DNA of 64,000 nucleotides from Thiobacillus sp. (lineage in GTDB: Bacteria > Pseudomonadota > Gammaproteobacteria > Burkholderiales > Thiobacillaceae). Both the position numbers and the translations under genes were made by a program. The notes beneath the pieces were generated by a model that saw only the letters and a list, made by a program, of their open reading frames with translations, was not told the DNA's origin and did no database searches. Location: contig JAUXRY010000040.1 in assembly GCA_030679915.1 (NCBI GenBank), positions 34,363-98,362 of the forward strand. The letters are read 5' to 3'. Positions 27,209-36,940 of the stretch are shown piece after piece; positions within the stretch are counted from its first letter, which is position 1, and each line of letters starts with the position of its first letter.

Positions 27209-27361
27209 TCACTGCGTATCGAGCGATTTTATCAAGGCTTGTTTTTCAGCTTGTCGTTTGGCGCCTGCAGATTGTTCATGCTCGCCCGCTTTGCGTTGAA
27301 GCGCCAGCGGAACATACGGATTGCGCGGCTTGGGCACGCGCTTTTTCAGTGGCGGCTTCAT
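27209..27361 (-). CDS. Small basic protein between rsxE and nth
   Basis: A 50-residue open frame starts at the ATG at 27359-27361, overlapping the rsxE stop as ATGA, and ends with TGA 22 bases before the nth start. The product is Lys/Arg/Pro-rich (MKPPLKKRVPKPRNPYVPLA), has no membrane segment, and ends in an Ala/Lys-rich helix-like tail (AKRQAEKQALIKSL). I do not recognise the family. Tight coupling to rsxE and absence of stop codons support a real gene. Small basic proteins of this kind can bind RNA or DNA, but no role is shown. Confidence 0.6.
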   Translation of the reverse strand: MKPPLKKRVPKPRNPYVPLALQRKAGEHEQSAGAKRQAEKQALIKSLDTQ

Positions 27362-28035
27362 GCCGGAACCGGTAAGGCCGCGTGGGCGCGCTGCTCGGCG
27401 CGCGCTTTTTTCCAGTTGTTGGCGGCGATCAGCAGCCCCAGCGCGATGAAGGCGCCGGGTGGCAGAATCGCCAGCAAAAATCCCTGATAGTTGGGTAGCA
27501 CATGCAGCACCCAGCCTTTGGCGGCCTCGCCGAACACCAGATCGATGCCAGAGAGCAACGTACCCTGGCCGGCGAGTTCCCGAATGGCACCCAGCACCAC
27601 CAGCACCAGCGTCAGTCCCAGTCCCATGGCAATGCCGTCGACTATGCTGTGCAGCGGGTGATTCTTGGCGGCGAAGGCGTCGGCGCGCGCCAGCACGATG
27701 CAGTTAGTGGTGATGAGCGGAATGAAAATCCCCAGCACCAGATACAGCGGATGCACAAACGCGTTCATCACCAGATCGATCACGGTGACCAGCGCGGCAA
27801 TGATGAGGACAAACACCGGGATGCGAATTTCGTTCGGCACGAAATTGCGCACACCCGACACCGCGCCACTCGATGCCGCCATCACCAGCGTCGTGGCGAT
27901 CCCAAGCGACAGCGCGTTGATGACGTTGTTGCTGATCGCCAGCAGCGGGCACAGGCCGAGCAGCTGCACCAGGCCGGTGTTTTGCTTGACGAGGCCGTTG
28001 TGAAACAGACCGCGGAATTCATTCAGCGTCATCAT
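27358..28035 (-). CDS. rsxE: Rnf/Rsx electron transport complex subunit E
   Basis: RsxE is one of the integral membrane subunits of the Rnf complex, which couples ferredoxin:NAD electron transfer to ion movement. In SoxR-containing bacteria the complex also resets SoxR. The 225-residue product has six helices and the RnfE signatures LVQLLGLCPLLAISNNV and LGIFIPLITTNCIVLARA, with Cys residues in the membrane half. The start at 28035 has GGAG seven bases upstream. It overlaps rsxG by 17 bases. Confidence 0.95.
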   Translation of the reverse strand: MMTLNEFRGLFHNGLVKQNTGLVQLLGLCPLLAISNNVINALSLGIATTLVMAASSGAVSGVRNFVPNEIRIPVFVLIIAALVTVIDLVMNAFVHPLYLVLGIFIPLITTNCIVLARADAFAAKNHPLHSIVDGIAMGLGLTLVLVVLGAIRELAGQGTLLSGIDLVFGEAAKGWVLHVLPNYQGFLLAILPPGAFIALGLLIAANNWKKARAEQRAHAALPVPA

Positions 28036-28678
28036 GGGCTTTCTCCTGGGCGACTGGCGGCGCAACAAGTGTCGCGCGGTGCCGTGCAAAAAAATCGAGC
28101 GCGTTCCTGACCGCCTTGACCACCGCGCGCGGAGTGATGGTGGCGCCGGCGCGCGCGTCGAATGCGCCGCCGTCCTTGGTGACCTTCCATTGTGGCAGCG
28201 GCGGCGCGGTCAGCGACTTGCCTTCAAACTGGCGGATCCATGCGCTCTTGGCCAACTCGATGTAATCGCCCAGGCCGGGTGTTTCGCGGTGGGCCGTGAC
28301 ACGCACGCCGGTCACATTGCCGTCAATGTCGATGCCGATCAGCAAGGCGATCTCGCCGCTGTAACCGTCTGGTGCGATGGCTTCCAGTACTAGGCCGCTG
28401 ACTTGATCGCCGCGGCGGGCAATCCACAAGGCGGAGGGCTGGCGCGTGCCCAGCAACGCGTCCGGCGGCACGCTTTGCTGGCTGGACAGGAGATCGTTGT
28501 CGTACAGCGTGGCGGGCAGAACCTGGCTCAGCAGCGCGCGTTTTGCGGCCAGCTGGCCACGGGTAATGGTCGGCTCGGTGCGGTCATGGGTAAATGCCAG
28601 CATGGCGGTGCCGACGACCGCGAACACGAACAGGATCACGCCGGTACGCAGCGCGTTGCGGCTGGCTGCGGTGATCAC
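28019..28678 (-). CDS. rsxG: Rnf/Rsx electron transport complex subunit G
   Basis: The 219-residue protein has one N-terminal transmembrane helix and a periplasmic FMN-binding domain. The sequence DARAGATITPRAVV contains the GATxT flavinylation motif where FMN is attached to Thr by ApbE; TPGLGDYIE is the usual upstream block. The start is a GTG at 28676-28678 overlapping the rsxD stop as GTGA. A longer frame reaching 28936 is out-of-frame read-through of rsxD and is rejected. Confidence 0.92.
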   Translation of the reverse strand: MITAASRNALRTGVILFVFAVVGTAMLAFTHDRTEPTITRGQLAAKRALLSQVLPATLYDNDLLSSQQSVPPDALLGTRQPSALWIARRGDQVSGLVLEAIAPDGYSGEIALLIGIDIDGNVTGVRVTAHRETPGLGDYIELAKSAWIRQFEGKSLTAPPLPQWKVTKDGGAFDARAGATITPRAVVKAVRNALDFFARHRATLVAPPVAQEKAHDDAE

Positions 28679-29703
28679 GCGCGCGGCTCCTTGCCTGCGC
28701 CGCCGTAGATGCGCGGCTGGGTGTACTGGTCGATCAGCGGCACGCACAGATTCATCAGCAGAATGGCGAACGCCACCCCGTCGGGGAAGCCGCCCCAGGT
28801 GCGGATGACGATGGTGAGCAGGCCCGCGCCGAAACCGAAAATCAGCTTGCCGCGCGGGGTGGTCGCACCCGACACCGGATCGGTGGCGATGAAGAAGGCG
28901 CCGAGCATCACCGACGGCGCAAACAGGTGGAACCACGGCGCGCCGAAGCGCCCGGCGTCAAAAAAATGCAGAAAGCCGGCGGCCAGCCAGATGCCGGCGA
29001 GAAAGGCCAGTGGTACCTGCCAGCTAATGATACGCAGCGCCCACAGCAACAGTCCGCCGATCAGAAACGCGGCCGCCAGCCATTCGAACCCGGTTCCACC
29101 GTAATGGCCAAAAATGGATTTCGGCATAATCTCATCGATGGTCAATTGCTGCAGCAAGCCGGTTCGCAACGTGTCCAGCGGGGTGGCCATGGTGACGGCG
29201 TCGAGCACAGCTTTGGGGAATTCACCGCCAAAAATCACCGTTGCGCTTTGGGCAAAGCTCAGTGAGGAAGGAGTGAGTTCGACCGGACCCGACCACTGGG
29301 TCATCTGCACCGGGAAGGACACGATGAGAACGGCGTAACCGACCATCGCCGGGTTGAAAATATTTTGTCCCAGCCCGCCATACAAATGTTTGGCGACGAC
29401 GATGGCAAAAACTGTGCCCGTGATGATGAGCCACCAGGGTGCCAGTGACGGCAGCGACAGTGCCAGCAGCCAGGCGGTCACGATGGCAGAAAGGTCGGTG
29501 AGGAATGGCTTGGCCGGATAGCCGCGAGCCTTGAGCATGGCTGCTTCCGCAGCCAATGCCGTCACGGTGGCGAGCGACAATGTGACCAGGATACCCGGCC
29601 CGAACACCCACACATATGCGGCGACACCGGGCAGCAATGCGGCCAGCACCCAGGCCATGACCTGGGTGACGCTGCTGCGGTCGAGTATGAATGGGGCGGG
29701 CAT
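28675..29703 (-). CDS. rsxD: Rnf/Rsx electron transport complex subunit D
   Basis: RsxD is a 342-residue integral membrane subunit carrying covalent FMN. Visible family marks are VVAKHLYGGLGQNIFNPAM, DPVSGATTPRGK with the flavinylation Thr, and about nine helices. It starts at the ATG at 29701-29703, overlapping the rsxC stop by one base, and ends overlapping rsxG. The order A-B-C-D-G-E is the standard one. Confidence 0.95.
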   Translation of the reverse strand: MPAPFILDRSSVTQVMAWVLAALLPGVAAYVWVFGPGILVTLSLATVTALAAEAAMLKARGYPAKPFLTDLSAIVTAWLLALSLPSLAPWWLIITGTVFAIVVAKHLYGGLGQNIFNPAMVGYAVLIVSFPVQMTQWSGPVELTPSSLSFAQSATVIFGGEFPKAVLDAVTMATPLDTLRTGLLQQLTIDEIMPKSIFGHYGGTGFEWLAAAFLIGGLLLWALRIISWQVPLAFLAGIWLAAGFLHFFDAGRFGAPWFHLFAPSVMLGAFFIATDPVSGATTPRGKLIFGFGAGLLTIVIRTWGGFPDGVAFAILLMNLCVPLIDQYTQPRIYGGAGKEPRA

Positions 29704-31373
29704 TATTTTGGTTTCTCTTCAGTTTCCAGCGGCTGGTGCGCCAGTTCGCGGATTTTAGCCCGGCGTACCTCGATTTCCTCGATCTCACGTTGGGTTTCGG
29801 CCGACAGGCTATCGGTATTCTTGGGCGTGGCTTCGACTTTCTTGGCTTGGGCCCGCGCAAGCGCAGCGGCGATGAGCGCTTTCTTTGCATCCGCTTCACT
29901 GGCAACAGCGCCACCGGCGGGTGCCGTGGTGAGTTCAGCGCGTTTAGCCTGCGTTTTGGCCGCAAGTTTTTCGGCTTTCTCTTTTTTCTCGCGTTCAAGC
30001 CGAAATTGACGGAATTCGTGACGTTCGCGTGCCAGATCGGCGGCGCGCTTTTCTTTCTCGTTTGCCCAGATTTCACTCTTGGCGTAGCGATAAAAATCGA
30101 CCAGCGGAATATGGCTGGGGCAGACATAGCTGCAGCAGCCGCACTCGATGCAATCGAACAGGTGATATTCCTGGGCACGGCCAAAGTCTCCGGCTTTGGC
30201 AAAACGGAACAGTTCCTGGGGTTGCAGTTCGGCCGGGCATACATCCGCGCAGCGTGTACAGCGTATGCAGGGCAGCGCCTTGGGAAGCGCTGGAAACAGT
30301 TCGCGGGACTTCACCAATATGCAGTTGGTGGCCTTGACCACCGGCACTTTCAGATCCGGCATCGGCATACCCATCATGGGGCCCCCCATCAACACGCCCG
30401 TGGTGCCATGGCGGTCACCGGCATGCGTGATCAGGGTGTGCATCGGGGTGCCGATCAGCACCTCGAAATTCTGTGGCCGCAACACATGGCCGGTCACCGT
30501 GACCAGCCGCGAGATCAGAGGTTCGCCGTGATGGACCGCACGCGCCAGGGCGTAGGCCGTGCCCACGTTGAATACCTGGATCCCGATGTCGGTGGACAGC
30601 TTTCCGGACGGGACTTCCTGCCCGGTGAGGGTTTGGATCAGTTGCTTTGCACCGCCTCCAGGGTAAATCGCCGGCACGGCGACGATTTCAACCTTGAAAT
30701 CGAGCTTGGCTGCAGCGGCTTGCATGGCGGCAAGGGCTTCAGGCTTGTTGTCTTCGATGCCCACCAGCACTTCGGTGCTGTCGAGCAAGTGCCGCATCAC
30801 CGCCACTCCCTGAAGGATATCGTCAGCGCGTTCGCGCATCAGCATCTCGTCGCAGGTGATCCAGGGTTCGCATTCGCCGCCATTGATGATCAGGGTGGGG
30901 CAGGTGTGCGCCGCACCCGGGTCGAGCTTGACCGCGCTGGGAAATACCGCGCCGCCCAGCCCGGCCAGGCCCATGTCGCGCAACTGCATGCGCAGCGCAG
31001 CGGGGGGCAGGGCCAGGTAATCGATAGGGCCGTGATCGATCCATTGCTCAAGGCCGTCGGTCACGAGCGTGATGCATAGATCCGGGAGGCCAGACACATG
31101 TGGAACCGCCTGCAGGTTAATGTCCGAAATGACTCCCGAGGTGGGGGCGTGAACCGCGGCCGAGATATAGCCGTCGGCCGCCGCAATCATCTGGCCTTTC
31201 AATACGGATTGGCCCACATGCACCAGCGGCTTGGCCGGATTGCCGATGTGCTGACGAACGGGGATGACCAGGAAGTTGGGAATCGGTGCAACAGCAATCG
31301 GACGCGTATTCGATTCCGACTTGTGTTCCGGCGGATGCACGCCGCCCTTGAACTTGAACAGTTCGCGGCTCAT
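29703..31373 (-). CDS. rsxC: Rnf/Rsx electron transport complex subunit C
   Basis: RsxC is the peripheral NADH/FMN and iron-sulfur subunit. The 556-residue product has the N-terminal GGVHPPEHK, the glycine-rich nucleotide loop region [11 protein letters not shown] and NGGECEPW, and two [4Fe-4S] motifs [12 protein letters not shown] and [12 protein letters not shown] near residues 370-420. A Lys/Ala/Glu-rich helical tail of about 120 residues follows, a variable RsxC feature in many bacteria. It overlaps rsxB by ATGA. Confidence 0.94.
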   Translation of the reverse strand: MSRELFKFKGGVHPPEHKSESNTRPIAVAPIPNFLVIPVRQHIGNPAKPLVHVGQSVLKGQMIAAADGYISAAVHAPTSGVISDINLQAVPHVSGLPDLCITLVTDGLEQWIDHGPIDYLALPPAALRMQLRDMGLAGLGGAVFPSAVKLDPGAAHTCPTLIINGGECEPWITCDEMLMRERADDILQGVAVMRHLLDSTEVLVGIEDNKPEALAAMQAAAAKLDFKVEIVAVPAIYPGGGAKQLIQTLTGQEVPSGKLSTDIGIQVFNVGTAYALARAVHHGEPLISRLVTVTGHVLRPQNFEVLIGTPMHTLITHAGDRHGTTGVLMGGPMMGMPMPDLKVPVVKATNCILVKSRELFPALPKALPCIRCTRCADVCPAELQPQELFRFAKAGDFGRAQEYHLFDCIECGCCSYVCPSHIPLVDFYRYAKSEIWANEKEKRAADLARERHEFRQFRLEREKKEKAEKLAAKTQAKRAELTTAPAGGAVASEADAKKALIAAALARAQAKKVEATPKNTDSLSAETQREIEEIEVRRAKIRELAHQPLETEEKPK

Positions 31374-31921
31374 GCGACGCGCTTCAGATTAATGACCGGA
31401 TGTTTCCATTTCCAGTGTGGCAAATCCTCGACGATGGGTTCCATCGTAATGCAGTCGACCGGGCAGGGTGGCAGACAGAGCTCACAGCCGGTGCATTCGG
31501 CGGCGATGATGGTATGCATCTGTTTGGCCGCGCCGGCGATCGCGTCGACCGGACAGGCCTGAATACACAAAGTGCAACCAATGCAGATTTGTTCGTCGAT
31601 GAAGGCGACGGACTTGGGTTTGGGGGTGCCGTGGGTTTCGTCGAGCGGCTTGGCTTCCACGCCGAGAAGCTCGGCCAGTTTCTTGACGCCGTCTTCGCCA
31701 CCCGGCGGACATTGGTTAATGTCGGCTTCGCCCTTGGCGATGGCATTGGCATAAGGCTTGCAACCCGGGAAGCCGCATTGTCCGCACTGGGTTTGCGGCA
31801 GGATGGCATCGATTTTTTCGGCGAGCGGGTTGCCTTCCACCTTGAGTTTGATCGCTGACCAGCCGAGTGCCAGTCCGATCACCACGGCGATGCTGACCAT
31901 CACCAGAATGGCAGTAAGCAT
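31370..31921 (-). CDS. rsxB: Rnf/Rsx electron transport complex subunit B
   Basis: The 183-residue subunit has an N-terminal membrane helix, the cluster [13 protein letters not shown], and two ferredoxin-type [4Fe-4S] sites [15 protein letters not shown] and [15 protein letters not shown]. It relays electrons between the C subunit and the membrane flavins. It overlaps rsxC by four bases and abuts rsxA by one base. Confidence 0.95.
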   Translation of the reverse strand: MLTAILVMVSIAVVIGLALGWSAIKLKVEGNPLAEKIDAILPQTQCGQCGFPGCKPYANAIAKGEADINQCPPGGEDGVKKLAELLGVEAKPLDETHGTPKPKSVAFIDEQICIGCTLCIQACPVDAIAGAAKQMHTIIAAECTGCELCLPPCPVDCITMEPIVEDLPHWKWKHPVINLKRVA

Positions 31922-32523
31922 TATTTCACCAGCCCGGAAAAGCCCATGAAGGCGAGCGACATCAGCCCCGCGGTAATCATCGCAATGCTGGTGCCCTTGA
32001 ACGGGGTGGGAACATCACAGGTGTCGAGCCGTTCGCGGATTCCGGCAAACAGGATCAGTACCAGGGTGAAGCCGAGCGCGCCGCCGGCGCCGAAAAACAG
32101 CGATTCGACAAAATTGTGCTGCGCCTGCGCGTTGAGCAACGGAATCCCCAGCACCGCGCAGTTGGTGGTGATGAGCGGTAGATAGATGCCCAGCACCTGA
32201 TACAGCACCGGGCTGGTCTTGTTGATGAACATTTCGGTGAATTGCACAATCCCGGCAATCACCACGATGAACGACAGCGTACGCAGATAGATCAGTTCGG
32301 TGCCGAGCAGGTATTCGTTGACGAGATAACTGGCGCCGGACGCCAGCGTCAGCACGAAGGCCGTCGCCAGCCCCATGCCGATGGCGGCTTCCAGTTTTCT
32401 CGATACGCCCATGAACGGGCATAGACCGAGAATCTTGGCCATCACGATGTTGTTCACAAACACGGTGGAAATGAGGATGAGGATGTAGGTTTCCAAAGCA
32501 GGCAGCCCGACGCAATGCCGCAT
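31921..32523 (-). CDS. rsxA: Rnf/Rsx electron transport complex subunit A
   Basis: RsxA is a six-helix subunit paralogous to RsxE, with [19 protein letters not shown] and [13 protein letters not shown]. The frame opens at an ATG at 32521-32523. Alignment with the usual family start suggests translation may instead begin at a TTG at 32496 (reading [10 protein letters not shown]), nine codons later; neither has a clear ribosome-binding site. It is the first gene of the rsxABCDGE operon, and the promoter should lie in the roughly 90 bases up to 32609. Confidence 0.93.
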   Translation of the reverse strand: MRHCVGLPALETYILILISTVFVNNIVMAKILGLCPFMGVSRKLEAAIGMGLATAFVLTLASGASYLVNEYLLGTELIYLRTLSFIVVIAGIVQFTEMFINKTSPVLYQVLGIYLPLITTNCAVLGIPLLNAQAQHNFVESLFFGAGGALGFTLVLILFAGIRERLDTCDVPTPFKGTSIAMITAGLMSLAFMGFSGLVK

Positions 32524-32609
32524 TATCCGCTGTGGAGGGCCTGTGCTTCAACCCTGTACGCGGGAGAGGCTTTCAGAAAGACGGATTGCCGAGGCTAATT
32601 GATCGCCGA

Positions 32610-33626
32610 TCAGCCTGGGCAGAGTTCGACAGCCGGGTTGTCGGGCGCCCAGAAATCGTAGCCTTTGCTGAGGAATTCGTCCCACGGCAGGTAGTGTGAT
32701 CCATCGCACGAGAAGGTCAGCCCGACCATGCCGTTGAAAATGTTGAGTGATCCCGCACGCAAATAAAACGTCTCGTCCATGAAGCGTAATGCGCGTAGGC
32801 CATCGAATACCTGTTCGATCTTGTCCTTGGGGATGAGCGCGTCAGCGGGGTAAGGACAATGAGGATAGATCAGACAGGTATCAGGGTCCTTGAGCGCGTC
32901 GAAATCGAGCAGGCGGTAACGAAAAGGATCTTCGATCAGCCAGATGGTGGCGCGGCTGCTGGAAAAATGCAGTTTGCCGTGGAAAACCCCGCGATCCGCC
33001 ATTAATTCCACCATGACGCCGAGCACGGTATCAATGTTCAGATCCAGCTGGCTTTCGGTACGCGACTGCTGGAAAACCGAGCTTCGAATGGAAGGGTCGC
33101 CCTTGATTTGCCGCCAGTAGGTGGGCTCGTCGTAGAGTTTTCCGGTGATCGGCAGGTCGCGCAGGTCGAAGTCCGCGCCGACGAAACCCAGTACTTGGCC
33201 ATCGTCATCGCGCACGATCTGGATCGCGGTGAGTGACGGCCGTTTGACGCGCAGACTGATGTAGGCCTGCGACAGCAAGAAGCCCTGGTTCGGTACCGCT
33301 TCGCGCATATAGGGGCGGTCAGCGCGGTCGCGTCCGTAGTCGGTATCGATCAGCCCTTCATGGCTGATGTTGTCGGAGAGTTGTACCGCGTGGGTGTCCA
33401 GTGCATACAGATACTTGCACGCGGGTACGGTTGTCAGCGCCTGGATTAATTCTGAGTTGAGCCCGGCGCGACTGGGCCACACCCGGCTGCATGCCTGGGC
33501 GGCCAATGCAAGGGGCTCGCGCAACAGATTGGCCAGGGCATCACGCTGATGGGTGACGCATTCCTGCAGGGTGGTATGAGCGGTGGAGGCGGGTGTCAGA
33601 TGATGTTGAATGTCAGGTTGCTTCAT
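32610..33626 (-). CDS. Soluble PDC (Cache-like) sensor-domain protein
   Basis: The 338-residue protein carries one PDC/Cache-type fold: YLYALDTHAVQLSDNIS, DYGRDRADRPYMREA, AYISLRVKRPSLTAIQIV and FVGADFDLRDLP follow the Cache order. No signal peptide, membrane helix or output domain is visible, so it looks cytoplasmic, unusual for a Cache domain. The C-terminal half includes cysteines in YPHCPYP and ELCPG. It lies upstream of rsxA on the same strand with an 86-base gap. Function is unknown. Confidence 0.65.
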   Translation of the reverse strand: MKQPDIQHHLTPASTAHTTLQECVTHQRDALANLLREPLALAAQACSRVWPSRAGLNSELIQALTTVPACKYLYALDTHAVQLSDNISHEGLIDTDYGRDRADRPYMREAVPNQGFLLSQAYISLRVKRPSLTAIQIVRDDDGQVLGFVGADFDLRDLPITGKLYDEPTYWRQIKGDPSIRSSVFQQSRTESQLDLNIDTVLGVMVELMADRGVFHGKLHFSSSRATIWLIEDPFRYRLLDFDALKDPDTCLIYPHCPYPADALIPKDKIEQVFDGLRALRFMDETFYLRAGSLNIFNGMVGLTFSCDGSHYLPWDEFLSKGYDFWAPDNPAVELCPG

Positions 33627-33778
33627 GTCGTGGACGTGCGCGGAATAAGGGTCATGATCACCCGTGGTTGCGCTAACGGTAACGGGCTTTTAGTGGTAGA
33701 TCAAGTCGCATGGAGTGTGACAGACTTTTGTGACAAATCATGCGCATCCAGCTTGCCTTTATGGAACATGGTCGACCA

Positions 33779-33804
33779 TAAAAAAGCCCGGCTTGCGCCG
33801 GGCT
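33779..33804 (-). terminator. Intrinsic terminator of the SoxB-like gene
   Basis: AGCCCGGC and GCCGGGCT form an 8-bp stem with loop TTGC (33785-33804). On the minus strand it is followed by a T-run (plus-strand A's at 33779-33785), 28 bases after the SoxB-like stop. The remaining 33627-33778 gap contains no recognised gene. Confidence 0.85.
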
Positions 33805-33831
33805 GAATGTGGAGCTTGTAAGCTTGTTTTA

Positions 33832-36057
33832 TTACAGGGCCGGACAGGTTGCTGCCGAAGCGCCTTTGATCGGTTGAATCATTTTGAAGTCGTAGCCGGG
33901 CGGATTGATGGTCGGCAGACGCTTCACGGTGAGGCGGTGAATCGGCAGGTTGGCTGCAGTCACTGTTCCACCCAGGTTCTCGCGCAGGTACTTGACCACG
34001 GCTTCGGAGACATCCATCACGTCCAGACTGTTGGGCGTGACATTGGTGCCCGGGCCTGCGACCTGAACGATGCTGCCATCCGTCTTCACGACCTGGACCG
34101 TGCGACCCCGGCACGGGTTACAGTTGTTGATGGTGGTCTTGTCGTCCGCATACCAGTAGCCGGTGACCGTGTAGCCATCGTGGGGCGTGTCAGGCAAAGT
34201 GCCAAGTGGTAACTGTGTACGATCAGGAGCCAGGCACTTCTGGAAGGTCGGGTTGGCCACACCGCCGATGGTGGCGCGGTTGTCGTAAATATCGAGGTCG
34301 TCCATGGGAGCGGGATTACCGTTAGCATCCTTGACCTTGACGTTGGTGCCGCGGGCGGTGCTCCAGGGACGGTAGCGATTGGCAAAGGTCAGCGGTGCCG
34401 GGTTCACCGGGGTGGTGCCCATGAAGCCGTTGCAAGCATCCACATCCATGTTCAGGCCGCTGTAGCCGAACATCCAGCCACCGGTCCACAGGGCGGGATC
34501 GGGATGGAAGGTGCCACCGATCGATTGCTCTATCGCGAACTTCAGGTCGGCGCCGCAGGCCTTGTTGGTGCGACCCAGCTTGGAGGCGATGGGGATGTAG
34601 TGGTAGATGTCCTCCATGGTGATGGGCCAGCCTGCCGGGACGTGGGTGCCATAGCGGAAGCCGCGGACCGACGCCGATTGGGCCTGGCCAATGGCAGCCA
34701 TGGCATCGGCGATCAGGTTATGCGAGGTTCCCTCGACCACGCCGGGCATATCCTCATCCACGAAGTTGGAACGGTGCAGGTCCACCTCGGTGAAGGCGAT
34801 GGTCTCGTCCACCGGGCGCATCAGCATGGTGGTGTTGCCCCCCACCGTCACCGTCTGGCCAGGCACGAAGGTTCCCGCCACAAAGGGTGCGCGGGCCTTG
34901 GCAACCTTGGAGGCAATCGTCTTGTCCTCCGGGATTCCTTCGGCCACAACAAACTGCTTGAAGCTCCAGCTAGCGACCTTGCCGTTCTTGACCGATAGCT
35001 TGAGATTGCCAACCACCGTGCCGTCCTGGCCTTCTTCCACGATCAGCGTCTGACGGCCATCGGCGTGGTTGAAGACGATCGGCTTGGTGGTGCGCTCATG
35101 CATGTCGGCGTTGAGGATGACATCCGGGGCGGGAGAGAGCGTCTCGGCGATCTGGACGTCGCGGGACGTTTCCATCTCGGAGATCATGACCACCACATCG
35201 ACCTTGTCCACGGTGCGCAGCTTGTTGACGAAGCAGGGCACTTCGGTTTTGCCGTCGGTGAACTGGTAGTTCTGGGTCACGCTGGTACCGACTGCGGCAA
35301 TGGCCCGCGCCGTGGTCATGCCCAGGATGCCGACCTTCACCTTGCCAACCTGCTTGATGATGTGGGTGGGCAGCACGCGTTTCAGCGGACGCTGAACGGT
35401 GGTTGTGACGCCAGTAACAGGATCAGTGGAGGTATACGCTCCGGTTACGCCGCATACGGCGGTGTCGTCAAACTGGTTGGTGTAATAGAGATTGGAACCG
35501 AGCGCATTCCAGTTGGCTAGCGGTGTAACAGCCGGGGTCGTCGCAGTCGCCGGGGTGCCCTTGAAGGTTTCTTCGAAGCGGGCTGTACCGTACAGGAAAT
35601 CCCAGTTGCCGGGGGCGTGGGCGACAAAACCAAAGTTGTTCAACACATCGATCATGGCCTGGCCGCGGCTGAACAGGGCTTCGCCCGACCCCTGCAGGGT
35701 GTCGCCGGTATTGAGCAGGAGTGAACGGTTCACCCCGTCTTTCGTTGCCAGGGCGCGGAGGGCCTTGATGGCGGTGTACATGCGTGCCATGCCGCCTTCC
35801 ATGCTGACGCTTTTGTAGCCCAGAGCATCGCTGCGCAAATTAGGCCGCGGCACCAGGTGACCGTGGATGTCGCCGACATGGATCAGGGTGACCTCGCCAG
35901 ACCCGCCAGTTGTAGTAGTCGTTGTGGTCTGGGCAAGTGCTGCCGCAGAAATCAGGCTTGTTGCGGCAATCCCCATCACCGCACACAGCGCTTTGATGCG
36001 GGTGCTGTGGGCACTGGATTGCTTGACCAGCCCCTCCCTTGCATGTTGCTTCTTCAT
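33832..36057 (-). CDS. SoxB-like/5'-nucleotidase-family periplasmic protein
   Basis: The 741-residue protein begins MKKQHAREG after a strong GGAGGAG site, with a signal peptide ending AAALAQ. A metallophosphatase domain shows HVGDIHGHL and LLLNTGDTLQGSG. The third motif, normally GNHEFD in 5'-nucleotidases, reads GNWDF, closer to the GHWEF form of SoxB. The C-terminal domain has RYGTHVPAGWPITMEDIY and the late block HPDPALWTGGWM, also SoxB-like. A role in nucleotide or sulfate-ester/thiosulfonate hydrolysis is possible. No soxXYZACD gene is in the window, so it should not be named soxB without phylogeny. Confidence 0.75.
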   Translation of the reverse strand: MKKQHAREGLVKQSSAHSTRIKALCAVMGIAATSLISAAALAQTTTTTTTGGSGEVTLIHVGDIHGHLVPRPNLRSDALGYKSVSMEGGMARMYTAIKALRALATKDGVNRSLLLNTGDTLQGSGEALFSRGQAMIDVLNNFGFVAHAPGNWDFLYGTARFEETFKGTPATATTPAVTPLANWNALGSNLYYTNQFDDTAVCGVTGAYTSTDPVTGVTTTVQRPLKRVLPTHIIKQVGKVKVGILGMTTARAIAAVGTSVTQNYQFTDGKTEVPCFVNKLRTVDKVDVVVMISEMETSRDVQIAETLSPAPDVILNADMHERTTKPIVFNHADGRQTLIVEEGQDGTVVGNLKLSVKNGKVASWSFKQFVVAEGIPEDKTIASKVAKARAPFVAGTFVPGQTVTVGGNTTMLMRPVDETIAFTEVDLHRSNFVDEDMPGVVEGTSHNLIADAMAAIGQAQSASVRGFRYGTHVPAGWPITMEDIYHYIPIASKLGRTNKACGADLKFAIEQSIGGTFHPDPALWTGGWMFGYSGLNMDVDACNGFMGTTPVNPAPLTFANRYRPWSTARGTNVKVKDANGNPAPMDDLDIYDNRATIGGVANPTFQKCLAPDRTQLPLGTLPDTPHDGYTVTGYWYADDKTTINNCNPCRGRTVQVVKTDGSIVQVAGPGTNVTPNSLDVMDVSEAVVKYLRENLGGTVTAANLPIHRLTVKRLPTINPPGYDFKMIQPIKGASAATCPAL

Positions 36058-36234
36058 TTGATTCTCCTCCGTTACGGTTATCGAACCCTCAGCTGGGGCT
36101 CGTACCAAAGGAGACGAACGATAAATACGGTTTATTCCCTCATGTTGAAATATTGGTACGAATTGACTATTCAGAAACGGAGGGTCCGCAAACCGATACT
36201 TGGGTGGTTGGTCTCCGGGACCACAGGGCGTACA

Positions 36235-36903
36235 TTACGCTCCGCAAAGTGACATGACCGGCCAGCCTTTTGCCAGTGCGTGGGCGTGCAGCGTCGGGTC
36301 GGGATCGACCGCGATGGGGTGCTGGACTTTTTCCAGCAGCGGCAGGTCGTTGTGCGAGTCGCTGTAGAACCAGCTGTTGTCGAGGCGATCGAGGCGGGTG
36401 CAGTGAGCTTCAAGAAAGTGCTGAAGGCGGGTGACCTTGCCTTCGCGGAAGCAGGGGGTGCCGGCGACTTCACCGGTGAAATGGCCGTCGATTTCTTCGG
36501 GGTCGGTGGCGATCAGATGGGAGATGCCGAATTCACGGGCAATCGGGCCGGTGACGAAGCTGTTGGTGGCGGTGATGACCGCGACCAGATCGGCATCGTC
36601 CAGGCGCTGGTTGACCAGATCGCGCGCGGCCTGGGTGATCATCGGCTTGATGCGCGTCTCCATGTATTCGGCATGCCAGGCGTCGAGCTGCGTGCGCGAG
36701 TGGGTGGCCAGCGGGCGCAGGGCAAACGCGAGGAAGGCGTAGATGTCGAGCCGCCCGGCCTTGTAATCTTCGTAGAAGGCCTTGTTCTTGGCTTCGTAAT
36801 GCGCGCCGTCGACCGCACCTTTGGCGATGAGGAACTGACCCCATTCGTAGTCGGAGTCGCCGGCAAGCAGCGTATTGTCGAGATCGAACAGGACGAGGTT
36901 CAT
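36235..36903 (-). CDS. HAD-IB family phosphatase
   Basis: The 222-residue hydrolase shows LFDLDNTLLAGDSD with the nucleophile Asp, VITATNSFVTGPIA as motif II, the Lys of FREGKVTRLQ and the final acidic motif FYSDSHNDLPLLE. The pattern places it near phosphoserine-phosphatase-like HAD-IB enzymes. The substrate is unknown; a phosphoserine or small phosphomonoester is likely. It is followed on the same strand by no close gene, and the UPF0149 gene lies 37 bases upstream. Confidence 0.87.
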   Translation of the reverse strand: MNLVLFDLDNTLLAGDSDYEWGQFLIAKGAVDGAHYEAKNKAFYEDYKAGRLDIYAFLAFALRPLATHSRTQLDAWHAEYMETRIKPMITQAARDLVNQRLDDADLVAVITATNSFVTGPIAREFGISHLIATDPEEIDGHFTGEVAGTPCFREGKVTRLQHFLEAHCTRLDRLDNSWFYSDSHNDLPLLEKVQHPIAVDPDPTLHAHALAKGWPVMSLCGA

Positions 36904-36940
36904 AGCGGACGCGGCTTACAAGGTTCAGGTTACAAATAGC

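Noticed and set aside
28679..28936. N-terminal extension of rsxG to 28936
   Set aside because: It lies in another frame of rsxD and has Arg/His-rich shadow composition; the GTG at 28678 overlaps the rsxD stop as usual.
29691..31079. A 462-codon plus-strand open frame opposite rsxC
   Set aside because: rsxC on the minus strand has intact ferredoxin motifs and overlaps its neighbours properly; the plus frame has no recognisable domain.
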